A stretch of 64,000 nt of DNA from Thermoplasmata archaeon (GTDB lineage: Archaea; Thermoplasmatota; Thermoplasmata; Lutacidiplasmatales; UBA184), in the NCBI GenBank assembly GCA_021798415.1, contig JAJZGO010000002.1:1-64000 (forward strand). Reading direction: 5' to 3'. Positions 42,107 through 50,688 of this stretch are shown here, one piece after another (the stretch's first letter is position 1; every line of letters begins with the position of its first letter). The translations under genes were made by a program, and so were the position numbers. The notes under the pieces were generated by a model, which was not told the DNA's origin, did no database searches, and saw only the letters and a list, made by a program, of their open reading frames with translations.

Positions 42107-42586
42107 CTACAGGGGCGCGCCGCAGAACGGGCATCGGCGGTCCGACTCCTGACCGAGGTTGCCGCAGTAGCGGCAGCGTACCTTGACGACCGGGCGCTCG
42201 CCGATACCGGGGCCCGATGCGTCGGGGCCCGGCCGCACGGGCACCGCGCGCCGCGCGTCCGCGATCGATCCGGCCCACTCCCCGGGCTCGAGGAGGTCGA
42301 ACGCCGGCCGCCCGCGCGCGAGGTCGAGGACGAGGCGGGGCCCTCGGATCCGGCCCGGGCGGATCGACAGGTGCCGGAGCTCCTCGAGCGGGACGTCGAG
42401 CACGATCTCGGTCTCGCGATCCGAGACGAGGTCCCGGACGAACCCGCGGGAGATGCGGGACTCGAACACGAGCCGGCGGTTCGTGAGGTAGAGAACGCCC
42501 GGGCGGCGCCCCGGGAAGGCGGGGCCTCCGCCGTCGAGGACCGCGTACGCGCTGCGCACGAGATGCTCGCCCGAGTGGAGCAGCAT
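42107..42586 (-). CDS. PH/GRAM-like domain protein with C-terminal zinc ribbon
   Basis: A 159-residue protein. The first 100 residues look like a PH-like/GRAM domain (GVLYLTNRRLVFES; VLDVPLEELRHLSI). The C-terminus is a zinc ribbon (CRYCGN and CPFCGAPL). This layout occurs in many archaeal and bacterial proteins of unknown function thought to bind membranes or nucleic acid. It is 26 bp downstream of the AlkD-like gene on the same strand. Confidence 0.7.
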   Translation of the reverse strand: MLLHSGEHLVRSAYAVLDGGGPAFPGRRPGVLYLTNRRLVFESRISRGFVRDLVSDRETEIVLDVPLEELRHLSIRPGRIRGPRLVLDLARGRPAFDLLEPGEWAGSIADARRAVPVRPGPDASGPGIGERPVVKVRCRYCGNLGQESDRRCPFCGAPL

Positions 42587-42612
42587 GCGGGGGCCCCGAG
42601 CGCGCCCCGGGG

Positions 42613-43419
42613 CTAATACTCTCGCCGCCGGGGACCCGACGACCGGGGCCGCGCGTGCGCGTCGCGAAGCGCGGCCCGCAGCTTCGGCGACGATCGCTCG
42701 GTCGCGACGGTGATCGCCACCGGCGCGAGGTCACGAACGTGCGCGAAGAGGAAGCGCTCCGTCCGAGGTCCGTCGACCTTCCCGCACTCCCGGAGCCACG
42801 TCCCCACGGCCCGCTGGACCCACCGCTCGGGATCTCGGGCGAGGCGGTCGAGAAGGACGAACGGCCGGTCGAGCTCGCCGGAGCGGACGAGCCCGTTCAT
42901 CGCGTAGGCCGCGGCCCTCCGTCGCCAGAGGTTCGGCGACCCGGTCCAGCCGAGGATCTCCCGGAAGCGACGGGGGTCGGCCGCGAGCCCCCGCGATATC
43001 GGTCCCGAGGCGAGGCTATCGGAGAGGGCCCAGCCGCTCGCGGTGTCGACGAACCGGTCGGCGAGCCTCCACGTCGCGTGATCGGCGCGGCCGATACCGG
43101 CCCGCACGAGGATCTCGATCGCGACGGCCCGTTCCTCGAACCAACGGCCGGCCCAGAGCGCCCGGAGGACGTCCCGCAACGTCCCGCGGTTCGGCGGCTC
43201 CGCGCGGCGCCAGAACTCCCGGGCGATCCGGCGAATCTCGGGGGCCCGGACGCCCCGGACGGGGAGCGGAGAGCCAAGGTACGCGCGCAGCGCCGGGTGG
43301 GCGGGTCGCCTCGGCGCCTTGGCGAGCGTCCGGGCGAGCTCCGCGGCGAGGCGGGGCGCGGCAGCGGCTCCCGGCGACGGGGCCGACCGGCCCCGTCGTT
43401 CACCAGCCCGAGGGGGCAT
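42613..43419 (-). CDS. AlkD-like HEAT-repeat DNA alkylation repair protein
   Basis: A 268-residue all-helical protein of the AlkC/AlkD superfamily. Recognisable blocks are YLGSPLPVRGVRAPEIRRIA, FEERAVAIEILV, GWALSDSLAS and NLWRRRAAAYAM. AlkD enzymes excise cationic alkylated purines (3-methyl- or 7-methylpurines) without base flipping. Its first 20 bp overlap the 3' end of the M2 peptidase gene. The catalytic Asp and Trp positions appear filled (WALSD and W-RRR), but alignment is needed. Confidence 0.75.
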   Translation of the reverse strand: MPPRAGERRGRSAPSPGAAAAPRLAAELARTLAKAPRRPAHPALRAYLGSPLPVRGVRAPEIRRIAREFWRRAEPPNRGTLRDVLRALWAGRWFEERAVAIEILVRAGIGRADHATWRLADRFVDTASGWALSDSLASGPISRGLAADPRRFREILGWTGSPNLWRRRAAAYAMNGLVRSGELDRPFVLLDRLARDPERWVQRAVGTWLRECGKVDGPRTERFLFAHVRDLAPVAITVATERSSPKLRAALRDAHARPRSSGPRRREY

Positions 43420-45136
43420 CGCGGTTCTGTTCGTCCAGCCAGCGCTTGAGCGGGGCGAAGTATTCGAGGAGACCTCGCGCGCTCATCGTCCGTTCGCCCG
43501 CGATCGCCTCGAGGGCGGACGGCCATTCCTCGCTCTGCCCCATCTCGAGCATCGTTCGCAATCGTCGTCCGGCGGCGAGCGAGCCGTAGATCGAGGTCCG
43601 GTGGAGCGGGCCGGTCGCCCCCATCTCCCGCGCGAGCGCCCGGTGGAACTGGAACTGGAGGATGTGCGCGAGGAAGTAGCGCATGTACGGGACGTTCGCG
43701 GGCACGTGGTACTTGGCGCCCGGGTCGAACTCGCCCTCGGTCCGCTCGCCCGGCGGCGCGACCCCCTGGTAGCGCCGTCGGATCTCCCACCAGGCCCGGT
43801 TGTACTGCTCGGGCGGGACCGCGCCCGAGAAGACGTCCCACCGCCACGCGTCGACGCTCAGGCCGAAGGGAAGGAACGCGACCTTTTCGAGCGCGCGGTG
43901 GAGAAGGAGCCCGATGTCGTCGTCCGGCGGAGAGGTCTCGTCCACGAGCCCGATCCGCGCGAGGTACTCGGGAGTGACCGAGAGCGAGATCGTGTCGCCG
44001 ACCGCCTCGTGGAAGCCGTCGTGGGCGCTGTCCCGGAAGAGGAACGGCTGGCGCGCGTAGGCCCGCTGGTAGTAGTTGTGCCCGAGCTCGTGGTGGATCG
44101 TGCGGAAGTCCTCGCCGGTCGCCTCGATGCACATCTTGATGCGCAGGTCGTCCGCGAAGTCGACGTCCCACGCGCTCGCGTGGCAGACGACCTCGCGGTC
44201 GCGCGGCCGCACGAGCATCGACCGCTCCCAGAACGAGGCCGGCAGCGGGTCGAAACCGAGCGACACGAAGAACCGCTCGGCGTAGCGGACCATCTCCACG
44301 GGGGTCGTCTTCCGCTCGAGGAGGATCTTCGTGAGGTCGATCGCCGGCCGCGTCTCCCTCGGCGCGAGAAGGGGATAGATCCCCTCCCACGACTGCGCCC
44401 ACATGTTGCCGAGAAGGTGGGCGGGGATCGGTCCACTTTCGGGCACCCGGTCCGGTCCGAATGTGTCGCGCAACCGCCGCCGGACGTAGGAGTGGAGGGC
44501 CACGTAGAGCGGGCGGACCTCCTCCCAGAGGCGGTCGACCTCCCGGGAGAACGCGGCCGGCTCCATGTCGTACTTCGACCGCCACATCGCTCCCGTGTCC
44601 TCGAACCCGAGCTCCCGCGCGCCTCGGTTCGCGAGGTCGACGTACCGCACGAACTCCGGGCGCATCGCGCGACCGACCCGGTGCCAGCCGGTCCACGCGT
44701 CCTCGAGCACGTCGGGGTCGCGGCTCTCGAGAAGGATGTGCGAAAGGCCCTGGAGGTCGGCCGAATCGGTCGCGCCCTTGGGCACGTGCCGACCCTTCGC
44801 GTACTTCCCCTGCATCGTCGCGACGAGCCGGGTGAGCTCCTCCGAGTCGGCCGCGTCGGAGGGGGCGACCAGCGTCAGCATCAGGCGCAGCAGCTTGACC
44901 TTCCGAGCGTCGGGAGACGAGGCGTCGGCGGGCGGGAGCCGGGTCGTCTCCTTGGCGAGGTCGACGGTGGTCGCGATGAGCCGCGCGTACGCGCGCGCGG
45001 ACAAGGCCTCGCTGTCGGGGGTGATGTAGGTCGAATAGATCCACTCGGCCCGCTGGGCGTCGATCGACATCTCCAGCAACCGGCTCTCGGCGCGTTCGAG
45101 GAGTCGCTCGATCTCGGAGCCGGTCGACAGCGCCAT
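43400..45136 (-). CDS. M2-family peptidyl-dipeptidase (ACE-like metallopeptidase)
   Basis: A 578-residue zinc peptidase. The zinc motif HHELGHNYYQ is near residue 345, and the third-ligand region GFHEAVGDTISLS lies about 28 residues later; both match the angiotensin-converting-enzyme family, which removes C-terminal dipeptides. No signal peptide is visible, so it is probably cytoplasmic and used in peptide turnover. A minus-strand GTAAAAAG element about 28 bp before the ATG implies a leaderless transcript. M2 enzymes are known mainly from animals and bacteria. Confidence 0.88.
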   Translation of the reverse strand: MALSTGSEIERLLERAESRLLEMSIDAQRAEWIYSTYITPDSEALSARAYARLIATTVDLAKETTRLPPADASSPDARKVKLLRLMLTLVAPSDAADSEELTRLVATMQGKYAKGRHVPKGATDSADLQGLSHILLESRDPDVLEDAWTGWHRVGRAMRPEFVRYVDLANRGARELGFEDTGAMWRSKYDMEPAAFSREVDRLWEEVRPLYVALHSYVRRRLRDTFGPDRVPESGPIPAHLLGNMWAQSWEGIYPLLAPRETRPAIDLTKILLERKTTPVEMVRYAERFFVSLGFDPLPASFWERSMLVRPRDREVVCHASAWDVDFADDLRIKMCIEATGEDFRTIHHELGHNYYQRAYARQPFLFRDSAHDGFHEAVGDTISLSVTPEYLARIGLVDETSPPDDDIGLLLHRALEKVAFLPFGLSVDAWRWDVFSGAVPPEQYNRAWWEIRRRYQGVAPPGERTEGEFDPGAKYHVPANVPYMRYFLAHILQFQFHRALAREMGATGPLHRTSIYGSLAAGRRLRTMLEMGQSEEWPSALEAIAGERTMSARGLLEYFAPLKRWLDEQNRDAPSGW

Positions 45137-45280
45137 CGACCCCGGCAGACCGACCTGCCCTTTTTACTCGACGGGATGAACCGGCGGGGCCGACCGCGAC
45201 CGCGCGTCCGCCGTACGTCGGCTCTCGATCCCTGACGTGGGAGCCCCCCGGAACCCCTCTGCTTCGTGTCCAACTTCGGG

Positions 45281-45327
45281 CTTTATGTATGACGTGCGTC
45301 TGACACGCGCCCGAGGACCGTGTCGGA
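45281..45327 (+). promoter_or_regulatory. TATA element and hairpin of a short plus-strand unit
   Basis: CTTTATGTAT at 45281-45290 is the strongest AT-rich element for several hundred bases. It is followed by a stem of TCTGACACG with CGTGTCGGA (45299-45307 and 45319-45327, 8 of 9 Watson-Crick plus one wobble). It may start a transcript through the small gene at 45466 or a non-coding RNA. Confidence 0.4.
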
Positions 45328-45465
45328 CAGACAGGAAGGGCTGGGAATCCTCGCGGCGCTGCCCCTGGGGGCGATGGGGTTCGGCGAAGAGTACTGCCCT
45401 CTCGCGGCACTTCCGTGCCGAGACGCCCTGACCCCCGAACGTTCCGCCACCGGTACCGAGGGGTC

Positions 45466-45678
45466 GTGGCGATAGAGGGTCGGAAGCCGCCGGTCGTCCC
45501 CGCAGGGCCCGCCCCTCCACCGGTCATCCTCGGCCAGGGAAGCCCTCGAGGTTACGGGATGCGACCGAAGCTCTCGCTCGAAGCGGCCGCCGCGTTCGCG
45601 ACGTACGTCGACTCCGCGCGCGCCCGGGCGGCGATCGAGGGCCGAACGCTCGTCTATACGGTCCGCTGGAACGGCTAA
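45466..45678 (+). CDS. Small hypothetical protein
   Basis: A 70-residue frame whose second half (MRPKLSLEAAAAFATYVDSA, then GRTLVYTVRWNG) has almost uniform G/C third positions and looks coding. The first half is Pro-rich. The start is uncertain: GTG at 45466 or ATG at 45559. It converges on and overlaps by 4 bp the 3' end of the RNase HI gene. No family recognised. Confidence 0.4.
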   Translation: MAIEGRKPPVVPAGPAPPPVILGQGSPRGYGMRPKLSLEAAAAFATYVDSARARAAIEGRTLVYTVRWNG

Positions 45679-46228
45679 GCCCCGTCCGGACCGGGCGGTT
45701 CGTCGTCCGTCGCCACCTCGACCGGGGACTCCGGCCGGTATCGCTTCGTGTCCGCGCTGGCCTCTTCGAGCGCCCGTTTCGAGAGCTCGTCGGCCCGTTC
45801 GTTCCGCTCGCGCGGGACCCACTCGAACTCGACCGAAGTGAACGATCTCGTGAGCTGGCGCAGGCGGTCGTGGTACGCCCGCAGGTGCTCCGCTCGGACC
45901 CGGTACGAGCCGTCCATCTGGCGCACGACAAGCTGGCTGTCGCCGTACGCGCGCACCGCCCCGCGGTAGCCGTGCTCCGCGAGCCACTCGAGCGCTCGGA
46001 TCGCGGCGACGTACTCGGCCACGTTGTTGGTCGAGTGCGGGGAGAACGGCCGTACCGCGAGCCCGCACTCCTCGTGATGGAACCCCCCTCCCTCGACCGT
46101 GTACCCCCAGGTCGCGACGCCGCCGCCCTTCGGCGGGTCGCACGCTCCGTCAAAGTGGAGCTCGACCGTCCGCGGGTCGAACGGGACGACGCCGCGCGGG
46201 ACCTGAGGGTCGTCGGGGATGGGGTCAC
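45675..46228 (-). CDS. RNase HI-type ribonuclease, frameshifted near the 5' end
   Basis: An archaeal/bacterial type 1 RNase H fold. Catalytic acids are visible in order: Asp in VELHFDGACD, Glu in NNVAEYVAAI, Asp in YGDSQLVV and Asp in NERADELS. The main frame has no ATG, GTG or TTG before the GTG at 46022, which lies after the first catalytic Asp. A GTG overlapping the upstream gene's TGA (46226-46228) is exactly where a start is expected but is one base out of frame. One extra G in the run 46221-46224 would give an intact protein of 184 residues. Either a consensus error or a real lesion. Confidence 0.75.
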
Positions 46229-46740
46229 CCCCGGCGGGGCCGAGCGTAGGGGACCGGACCGGCCTCGGTGGGTCGGGTGAGTCTCGGACAGTTGCAGAAC
46301 GCCTCGATCCGGTGGCACCCCGGGCAGTCCGTTCGGTCGTCCACCGTCCCGAGGGTGCGGGCGCAGCTTCGACACTCGCGCGGGCGCGCGCACCGCGGGC
46401 AGAGCGCGAGGTCGAACGCGATCATCGTTCGGCAGTGGCGGCACGAGACCGGCTCGCGAAGACTGTAGCCCAGCGCCCGGGCCGCTTCGACCGGCTTCGG
46501 GGCCGGGGGCCGGCGCACTTGGACCTCGGGGTTTCCGAACGTCCCGCCGACGGTCGTTCGCTCCGGGTTCGGCTGGACGCCCCCGATCAGCACGACCAGC
46601 AGGCTGACCGGCACCAGGAGGATGCCGGCCTCCTGTTCGAGGTTGAACGTTTCGTGCCCAAAGAGGACGATCGGCGAGGAGATCAGGGCGAAGCCCACGA
46701 GGATGAGCCCCACGCCCACGAGCGCGATCGACCGGTTCAT
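46225..46740 (-). CDS. Two-helix membrane protein with multiple zinc-ribbon motifs
   Basis: A 171-residue protein. Two N-terminal transmembrane helices (about 4-25 and 38-56) are followed by a linker and a Cys/His-rich region: CRHCRTMIAF, CPRCARPRECRSCAR and CPGCHRIEAFCNCP, i.e. two or three zinc ribbons facing the cytoplasm. Its stop overlaps the expected GTG of the RNase HI gene, so the two are probably co-expressed. Role unknown. Confidence 0.7.
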   Translation of the reverse strand: MNRSIALVGVGLILVGFALISSPIVLFGHETFNLEQEAGILLVPVSLLVVLIGGVQPNPERTTVGGTFGNPEVQVRRPPAPKPVEAARALGYSLREPVSCRHCRTMIAFDLALCPRCARPRECRSCARTLGTVDDRTDCPGCHRIEAFCNCPRLTRPTEAGPVPYARPRRG

Positions 46741-46856
46741 CGACGAAGTCCGGCGGCCCGGCCGCCGATCCGGGTGCAAATAGCCTCCCGCTCCCTCATA
46801 AAGGGTGGGTCGAGCGGCCCCGCGCCGCTTTTAGTCCGTCGCACGGTCGCATCCCC

Positions 46857-47327
46857 ATGGCGAACCCCACCGTCACCCTGAGGACGACCGTCGGCGACAT
46901 CCGCCTCGAGCTGTTTCGCGACCGCGCCCCGAAGACCGTGGAGAACTTCCTGACCCTCGTCCGCAAGGGCTTCTACACGGGCCTCACGTTCCACCGCGTG
47001 ATCCCGGGGTTCATGATCCAGGGCGGATGTCCCAAAGGCGACGGGACCGGCGGGCCGGGGTACGAGATCCCGGACGAGTTCCACCCCTCCCTGCGGCATG
47101 ACGGTCCCGGCGTGATCTCGATGGCGAACGCCGGCCCGAACACGGGCGGCAGCCAGTTCTTCATCACGCTCGCCGCGACGAGCTGGCTCGACAACCACCA
47201 CGCCGTCTTCGGCAAGGTCCGCGGCGGTCAGGACGTGGCGGAGAAGATCGCCGCGGTCCCGCGCGACGGGAACGACCGGCCCCGCACTCCGGTGCGGGTC
47301 GTCGAGGTCAAGGTCGCGGGCGCGTAA
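46857..47327 (+). CDS. Cyclophilin-type peptidyl-prolyl isomerase
   Basis: A 156-residue stand-alone cyclophilin with FHRVIPGFMIQGG, GGSQFFIT and HAVFGKVRGG. The catalytic Arg is in FHRVIPGF. A CTTTTAG element about 27 bp before the ATG indicates a leaderless transcript. Cytoplasmic protein-folding catalyst; single-gene unit. Confidence 0.92.
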   Translation: MANPTVTLRTTVGDIRLELFRDRAPKTVENFLTLVRKGFYTGLTFHRVIPGFMIQGGCPKGDGTGGPGYEIPDEFHPSLRHDGPGVISMANAGPNTGGSQFFITLAATSWLDNHHAVFGKVRGGQDVAEKIAAVPRDGNDRPRTPVRVVEVKVAGA

Positions 47328-47343
47328 TCGCCGTCGGTCGCCC

Positions 47344-47835
47344 TTACGCCGGGTAGTCGTAGGGGAGCCGCTCGCCCGGCGAGCGGGCGTCCTCGACCGT
47401 CGTGACGATCCCCGAGACGAGCGCGAGCGCGGGCACGAGGAGGACGAGGTCGAGGAAGGTCGCGTAGCCGACCGAGATCGCGAGCGAGTGGCTCGGGGCG
47501 GCCAGGCGGTACGGCGAGGCGAGCCGGAGGACGAGAAGGTAGGCGATCGTCACGGCGGACGTTGCGACCGAGAGGGGGCCGTACGCCCGTGTGGGACGGG
47601 CGATGGCGCGCACGGTCGACAGCACCGCGATCGCGACCCCGGCGGCGACCACGGTGGGGATCGGGACCGGCAGCGAGATCCCGAGGGAGTCGAGGTACGC
47701 GAGGGACGCGGCGGGCACTCCGACCAGCGCGATGAGCAACAGGACCAGACGGGCGGCTCCGGCGAGGATGCGGTAGCCGAGCGACGGGATCCGGTGGTAC
47801 GACGGGAGGAACCCCGCGGGAACGGCGACGCTCAT
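47344..47835 (-). CDS. Small multi-spanning membrane protein
   Basis: A 163-residue hydrophobic protein with four helices (about 24-46, 57-76, 83-104 and 118-142). No family recognised. The ATG at 47835 overlaps the stop of the upstream exported protein gene (ATGA), so they are translated together and probably form a complex. An apparent longer open frame upstream lies inside that neighbour and is not counted. Confidence 0.65.
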   Translation of the reverse strand: MSVAVPAGFLPSYHRIPSLGYRILAGAARLVLLLIALVGVPAASLAYLDSLGISLPVPIPTVVAAGVAIAVLSTVRAIARPTRAYGPLSVATSAVTIAYLLVLRLASPYRLAAPSHSLAISVGYATFLDLVLLVPALALVSGIVTTVEDARSPGERLPYDYPA

Positions 47836-48656
47836 GGGATCGCCTGCGGAGGAAGGACGATCGTGCCCGCCGGCCCCGAGAACGTCACTACCGCGGTCCC
47901 CCCCGACACGGAGCACCCGCTCGACAAGAGGACGGGCTGAGTGGAGTAGTAGTACGCCCCGGGCACGACGTCCAGGGGGAACGAGGCCGACCCGCACGTC
48001 GCACCTCCCGCATCGCGCACGACGAGCGAGAGGGTCCCGACTTCCGCGAACGAGGCGTGGTTCGTGAAGCTGACGGTGACCGGCACGCTCACCGACCCGT
48101 TGACCAGGGTCGGCGTGCCGACCCCCACCCGCAGGTTCGAGAACGGGGCGCCCCACGAGCGGTTCTCCTCCGCATGCACCGAGATCGGGAACAGGTAGGC
48201 GTACGTCGCGTTCCCCCAGACCCCGACGACCAGGTACTGGTCGCTCACCAGGAGCGACTCGGCGGGGCCGCCCGACGTGATCGGCAGGTAGAGCGCGACC
48301 GGCACCGTCGTCACTCCTCCCGGGACGAGGTCGACCGAAGCGGTCGTTACGGTCCCGAGATAGGCTCCCGAACCGTTGGAGATCCGCAGGCTCATGGAGA
48401 AGCCTCCGACCGGGTAGAATCCGGGGTTCGACACGCTGACCGCCCCGGTGACCGCCATGGTGCCGTTCGCCGCGAGCCCGGCGGAGAACCCTCCCGTCTG
48501 AGGGCTCTGGCGCACGAGCTCGGATGCGGAGTACGCTACGGTCCCCAAAAAGACCAAAAGGAGGACGAGCACAACGGCCGACAGCCGGGCGAATGCGCGG
48601 GCCGTGCGGTACAGACGCGGCGGGCGCCGAGGCGGGAGGGCAGCGAACGACACCAT
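47832..48656 (-). CDS. Membrane-anchored exported beta-sandwich protein
   Basis: A 274-residue protein. After a basic N-terminus (PPRRPPRLYR) one helix (about 24-46) anchors it, and the rest is an extracytoplasmic region of at least two beta-sandwich repeats, each with V-x-NPGF-x-PVGGF- or VTVSFTNHASFAEVGTLSL-type strands (LEA14/CARDB-like spacing). Two cysteines in the last repeat could form a disulfide. The ATG at 48656 is chosen over a GTG at 48689 for its spacing to a minus-strand CTTTTCAAG element. Confidence 0.65.
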   Translation of the reverse strand: MVSFAALPPRRPPRLYRTARAFARLSAVVLVLLLVFLGTVAYSASELVRQSPQTGGFSAGLAANGTMAVTGAVSVSNPGFYPVGGFSMSLRISNGSGAYLGTVTTASVDLVPGGVTTVPVALYLPITSGGPAESLLVSDQYLVVGVWGNATYAYLFPISVHAEENRSWGAPFSNLRVGVGTPTLVNGSVSVPVTVSFTNHASFAEVGTLSLVVRDAGGATCGSASFPLDVVPGAYYYSTQPVLLSSGCSVSGGTAVVTFSGPAGTIVLPPQAIP

Positions 48657-49211
48657 GAGAGTGCCGTCTCTAGGAACGCGCGGGCGCACCTTGAAAAGCT
48701 GTCGGTCCGGGCGATTCTCGCAAAGGACGGCGACGACCGGAGGCGCGCCGAGACGACGCCCCGTCCGTGTCCATCGATGCCCTCGGACCGGCCCCTAGTT
48801 CCTAGGGAAGTGGGGGACCGCCCGGAAGTTGCCCTCGGAACCCTCGAAGCGGCCGATCCGCCAGCCCCACGGTTGCGCCTTAGGGGTCCCAGAAAGGGAA
48901 CGTCCTCGTTCGTGAGCTCCGAGCATTCCCGGCCCGTGTCGTCCACGAAGTAGGCAACGTAGGCTCGGCGGGTCGTCCCCTCCCCCCGTCGAAGCCGGGA
49001 GGGTCACCACCCGAAGTGGCCCGCCACTGGAGGGTTTTGTCGTTCGGTTCGAATCCCTTGGCGCCGCGGAAGACCCGGTCGAGGTAATCCACCCTTAGGG
49101 AACGGAGGGTTTCCGAAGCTGGGTCGGCGCAGCCCGCTCGGCCGCCCGACGCGTTCCTCCCCGCCCTTTCATCTCCCGAACGCCATTTGCGCTCCCGAGA
49201 TCAGCCGGACC
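48657..49211. other. Intergenic region at the start of the accessory segment
   Basis: About 550 bp without a convincing gene. It marks the change from GC-rich core sequence to the lower-GC accessory block. A palindromic CCTAGTTCCTAGG lies near 48794-48806. A 12-bp copy of the tRNA-Thr 3' end is at 49023-49034. Short minus-strand frames (for example 48880-49092) may be decayed coding remnants. Confidence 0.5.
49023..49034 (-). repeat. Partial copy of the tRNA-Thr 3' end (candidate att site)
   Basis: GCCACTGGAGGG here is identical, in the same orientation, to 50690-50701, the acceptor and T-stem end of the tRNA-Thr gene; both are followed two bases later by TTG. The pair brackets the SDR and MarR genes. 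Elements integrating at tRNA 3' ends leave such copies, and an integrase remnant is present just beyond the tRNA. Confidence 0.4.
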
Positions 49212-50090
49212 CTAGAAAGTTCCCGCGTCCCGGGCCGAGTAGCATGACGGGTAGAGCGGTAGGAAACCCAATTCCTCACGGGCCCGACGCGTGTCCAGCA
49301 GACCCTCCCAGGGATCCCAGGGCAGGTCGAATCTATCGGGGGTCGGCTCCGGAGCTTGGGCAAGTCTCGTCAACTCAAGGAGTGTGATGGGAGCGTCGTC
49401 AGCGATGTTGTAGACACCCCCGGCACGGGGCTCCCGATAGAGTGCCCGAATCACGGCTTGGCCTACATCGGCATGGTGAACGGAGTGCATTCGCCGCGCC
49501 GGATTCCATCGGGCCACGTGAGGTATCATCTCCCAAACGTGCCGGTCGCCCTCACCGTACACGAACCCGAGGCGGAGGACGTAGACTCCCACGCCCTGGT
49601 CACGACCCAAGTCCGTCAACTTCGCCTCGGCCTCCACTTTCGAGGCGGGATAAGGATGGGAGGGAGGCTCCGGACCCGGGGAATCGCCTTCTCGGGCCGG
49701 ACGCTTCAGTCCGGGCGGATAGACGTTGCTGGTACTGGCGAAGATGATCTTCTCGACTCCCGCCTGTTGGGCAGCTGCCGCCAAACGCTCGGTACCCACC
49801 ACGTTCACCTCACGTGCCTGCTCGGGCGTAGCGCCCCGGAAGAACGCGGCGAGATGAACCACGGTTTTCACCCCGTTCAAGGCCGGGCCCAGGGACTCCG
49901 CCCGGAGCAAGTCCCCCTCCGCGATTTCCGTTCCCAGGGCTCGAAGTTCCTGGACCCTGGGTCCGGGTCGGATGAGGGCCCGGACAGGAAGACCGTGGTT
50001 CAGGAGTCGAGGAACCAGGTGCGAGCCGACTTTACCGGTGGCTCCCGTGACGAGAATCGGGTCCGACCGATCCAATGCACGGCTAATCAT
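49212..50090 (-). CDS. Extended-SDR NAD(P)-dependent epimerase/dehydratase family protein
   Basis: A 292-residue Rossmann protein. ILVTGATGKVGSHLVPRLL gives the G-x-x-G-x-x-G cofactor site near residue 14. ASTSNVYPPG supplies the catalytic Ser, and HPYPASKVEAEAK the Y-x-x-x-K pair. Substrate could be a nucleotide sugar or a small carbonyl compound. The ATG lies inside a perfect palindrome (50081-50095), so a repressor bound there would block initiation. It is divergent from a MarR regulator 45 bp away, the classic arrangement of regulator and target. Confidence 0.83.
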   Translation of the reverse strand: MISRALDRSDPILVTGATGKVGSHLVPRLLNHGLPVRALIRPGPRVQELRALGTEIAEGDLLRAESLGPALNGVKTVVHLAAFFRGATPEQAREVNVVGTERLAAAAQQAGVEKIIFASTSNVYPPGLKRPAREGDSPGPEPPSHPYPASKVEAEAKLTDLGRDQGVGVYVLRLGFVYGEGDRHVWEMIPHVARWNPARRMHSVHHADVGQAVIRALYREPRAGGVYNIADDAPITLLELTRLAQAPEPTPDRFDLPWDPWEGLLDTRRAREELGFLPLYPSCYSARDAGTF

Positions 50091-50107
50091 TAGCCAGCTA
50101 ATGTTAG
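50081..50107. promoter_or_regulatory. MarR-type operator over the SDR start codon
   Basis: A perfect 15-bp palindrome GGCTAATcATTAGCC (50081-50095) is followed after one base by a second imperfect one, GCTAATGTTAG (50097-50107). It covers the SDR start codon and lies 30-50 bp before the marR gene. A TTTAAG TATA-like element for marR is at 50114-50119. Confidence 0.65.
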
Positions 50108-50134
50108 GGATGGATTTAAGGATTCGTGCGGTAG

Positions 50135-50602
50135 GTGGTGAGCGGGACTCTCGTGGCGCCTCCGGATTTCTGGGACGATTTCGTCCGCGTGGCGAAGCTG
50201 TCCCGGTCCGCCGTGGACGAGATCATGAAACAATACGGAGGTCGTGGCGGGCAGAACCGCGTCCTCTGGGCCCTGTACGCGGAAGATGGGCTCACGCCCG
50301 TCGAGATCGCGCGGAAGCTAGGGGTCGCGGCTCCTACCGTCGTGAAGATGTCGTCCCACATGGTAGCCTCGGGGCTCATCACGAGACGAAGGGACTCGGT
50401 CGACCGACGCCGCGTACACCTCTATTTGACCGATCGAGGTCGCGCGGTCAAGCGACCCATCGAGGATGCGACACGACAGTTCAGGCGCGCGACCAGCGCC
50501 GGATTGACGGCCGAGGAACGTAAGGTCATGTCGACCGCCCTCGCGAAGATCGTCCGAAACCTGGAACGATCCACCCGAACGGCCCCATCGGACGAACCTT
50601 GA
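50135..50602 (+). CDS. MarR-family transcription regulator
   Basis: A 155-residue winged-helix regulator. The recognition region is LTPVEIARKLGVAAPTVVKM and the wing is RRRDSVDRRRVHLYLTDRG, diagnostic of MarR. Long N- and C-terminal helices should form the dimer. Start codons GTG 50135, 50138 or 50153 are all possible. The double palindrome in the 45-bp divergent region is the likely binding site for itself and the SDR gene. Inducer unknown, probably a phenolic or oxidant-like compound as in the family. Confidence 0.87.
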   Translation: MVSGTLVAPPDFWDDFVRVAKLSRSAVDEIMKQYGGRGGQNRVLWALYAEDGLTPVEIARKLGVAAPTVVKMSSHMVASGLITRRRDSVDRRRVHLYLTDRGRAVKRPIEDATRQFRRATSAGLTAEERKVMSTALAKIVRNLERSTRTAPSDEP

Positions 50603-50688
50603 ATGACGTCGCAGGACCATCGTTCTGTCGCGCGACGGCCGGCTCGCAGCCCCATGGCCGATGCGGGTGAGGCTCCGTCGATTCCCGA

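Noticed and set aside
45300..45465. Possible RNase P or SRP RNA downstream of the CTTTATGTAT box
   Set aside because: The universally conserved core motifs of either RNA could not be found, and only one short stem is evident.
49040..49062. GGTTCGAATCCC resembling a tRNA T-arm
   Set aside because: The flanking bases do not form a T-stem, and no acceptor, D or anticodon arm exists upstream.
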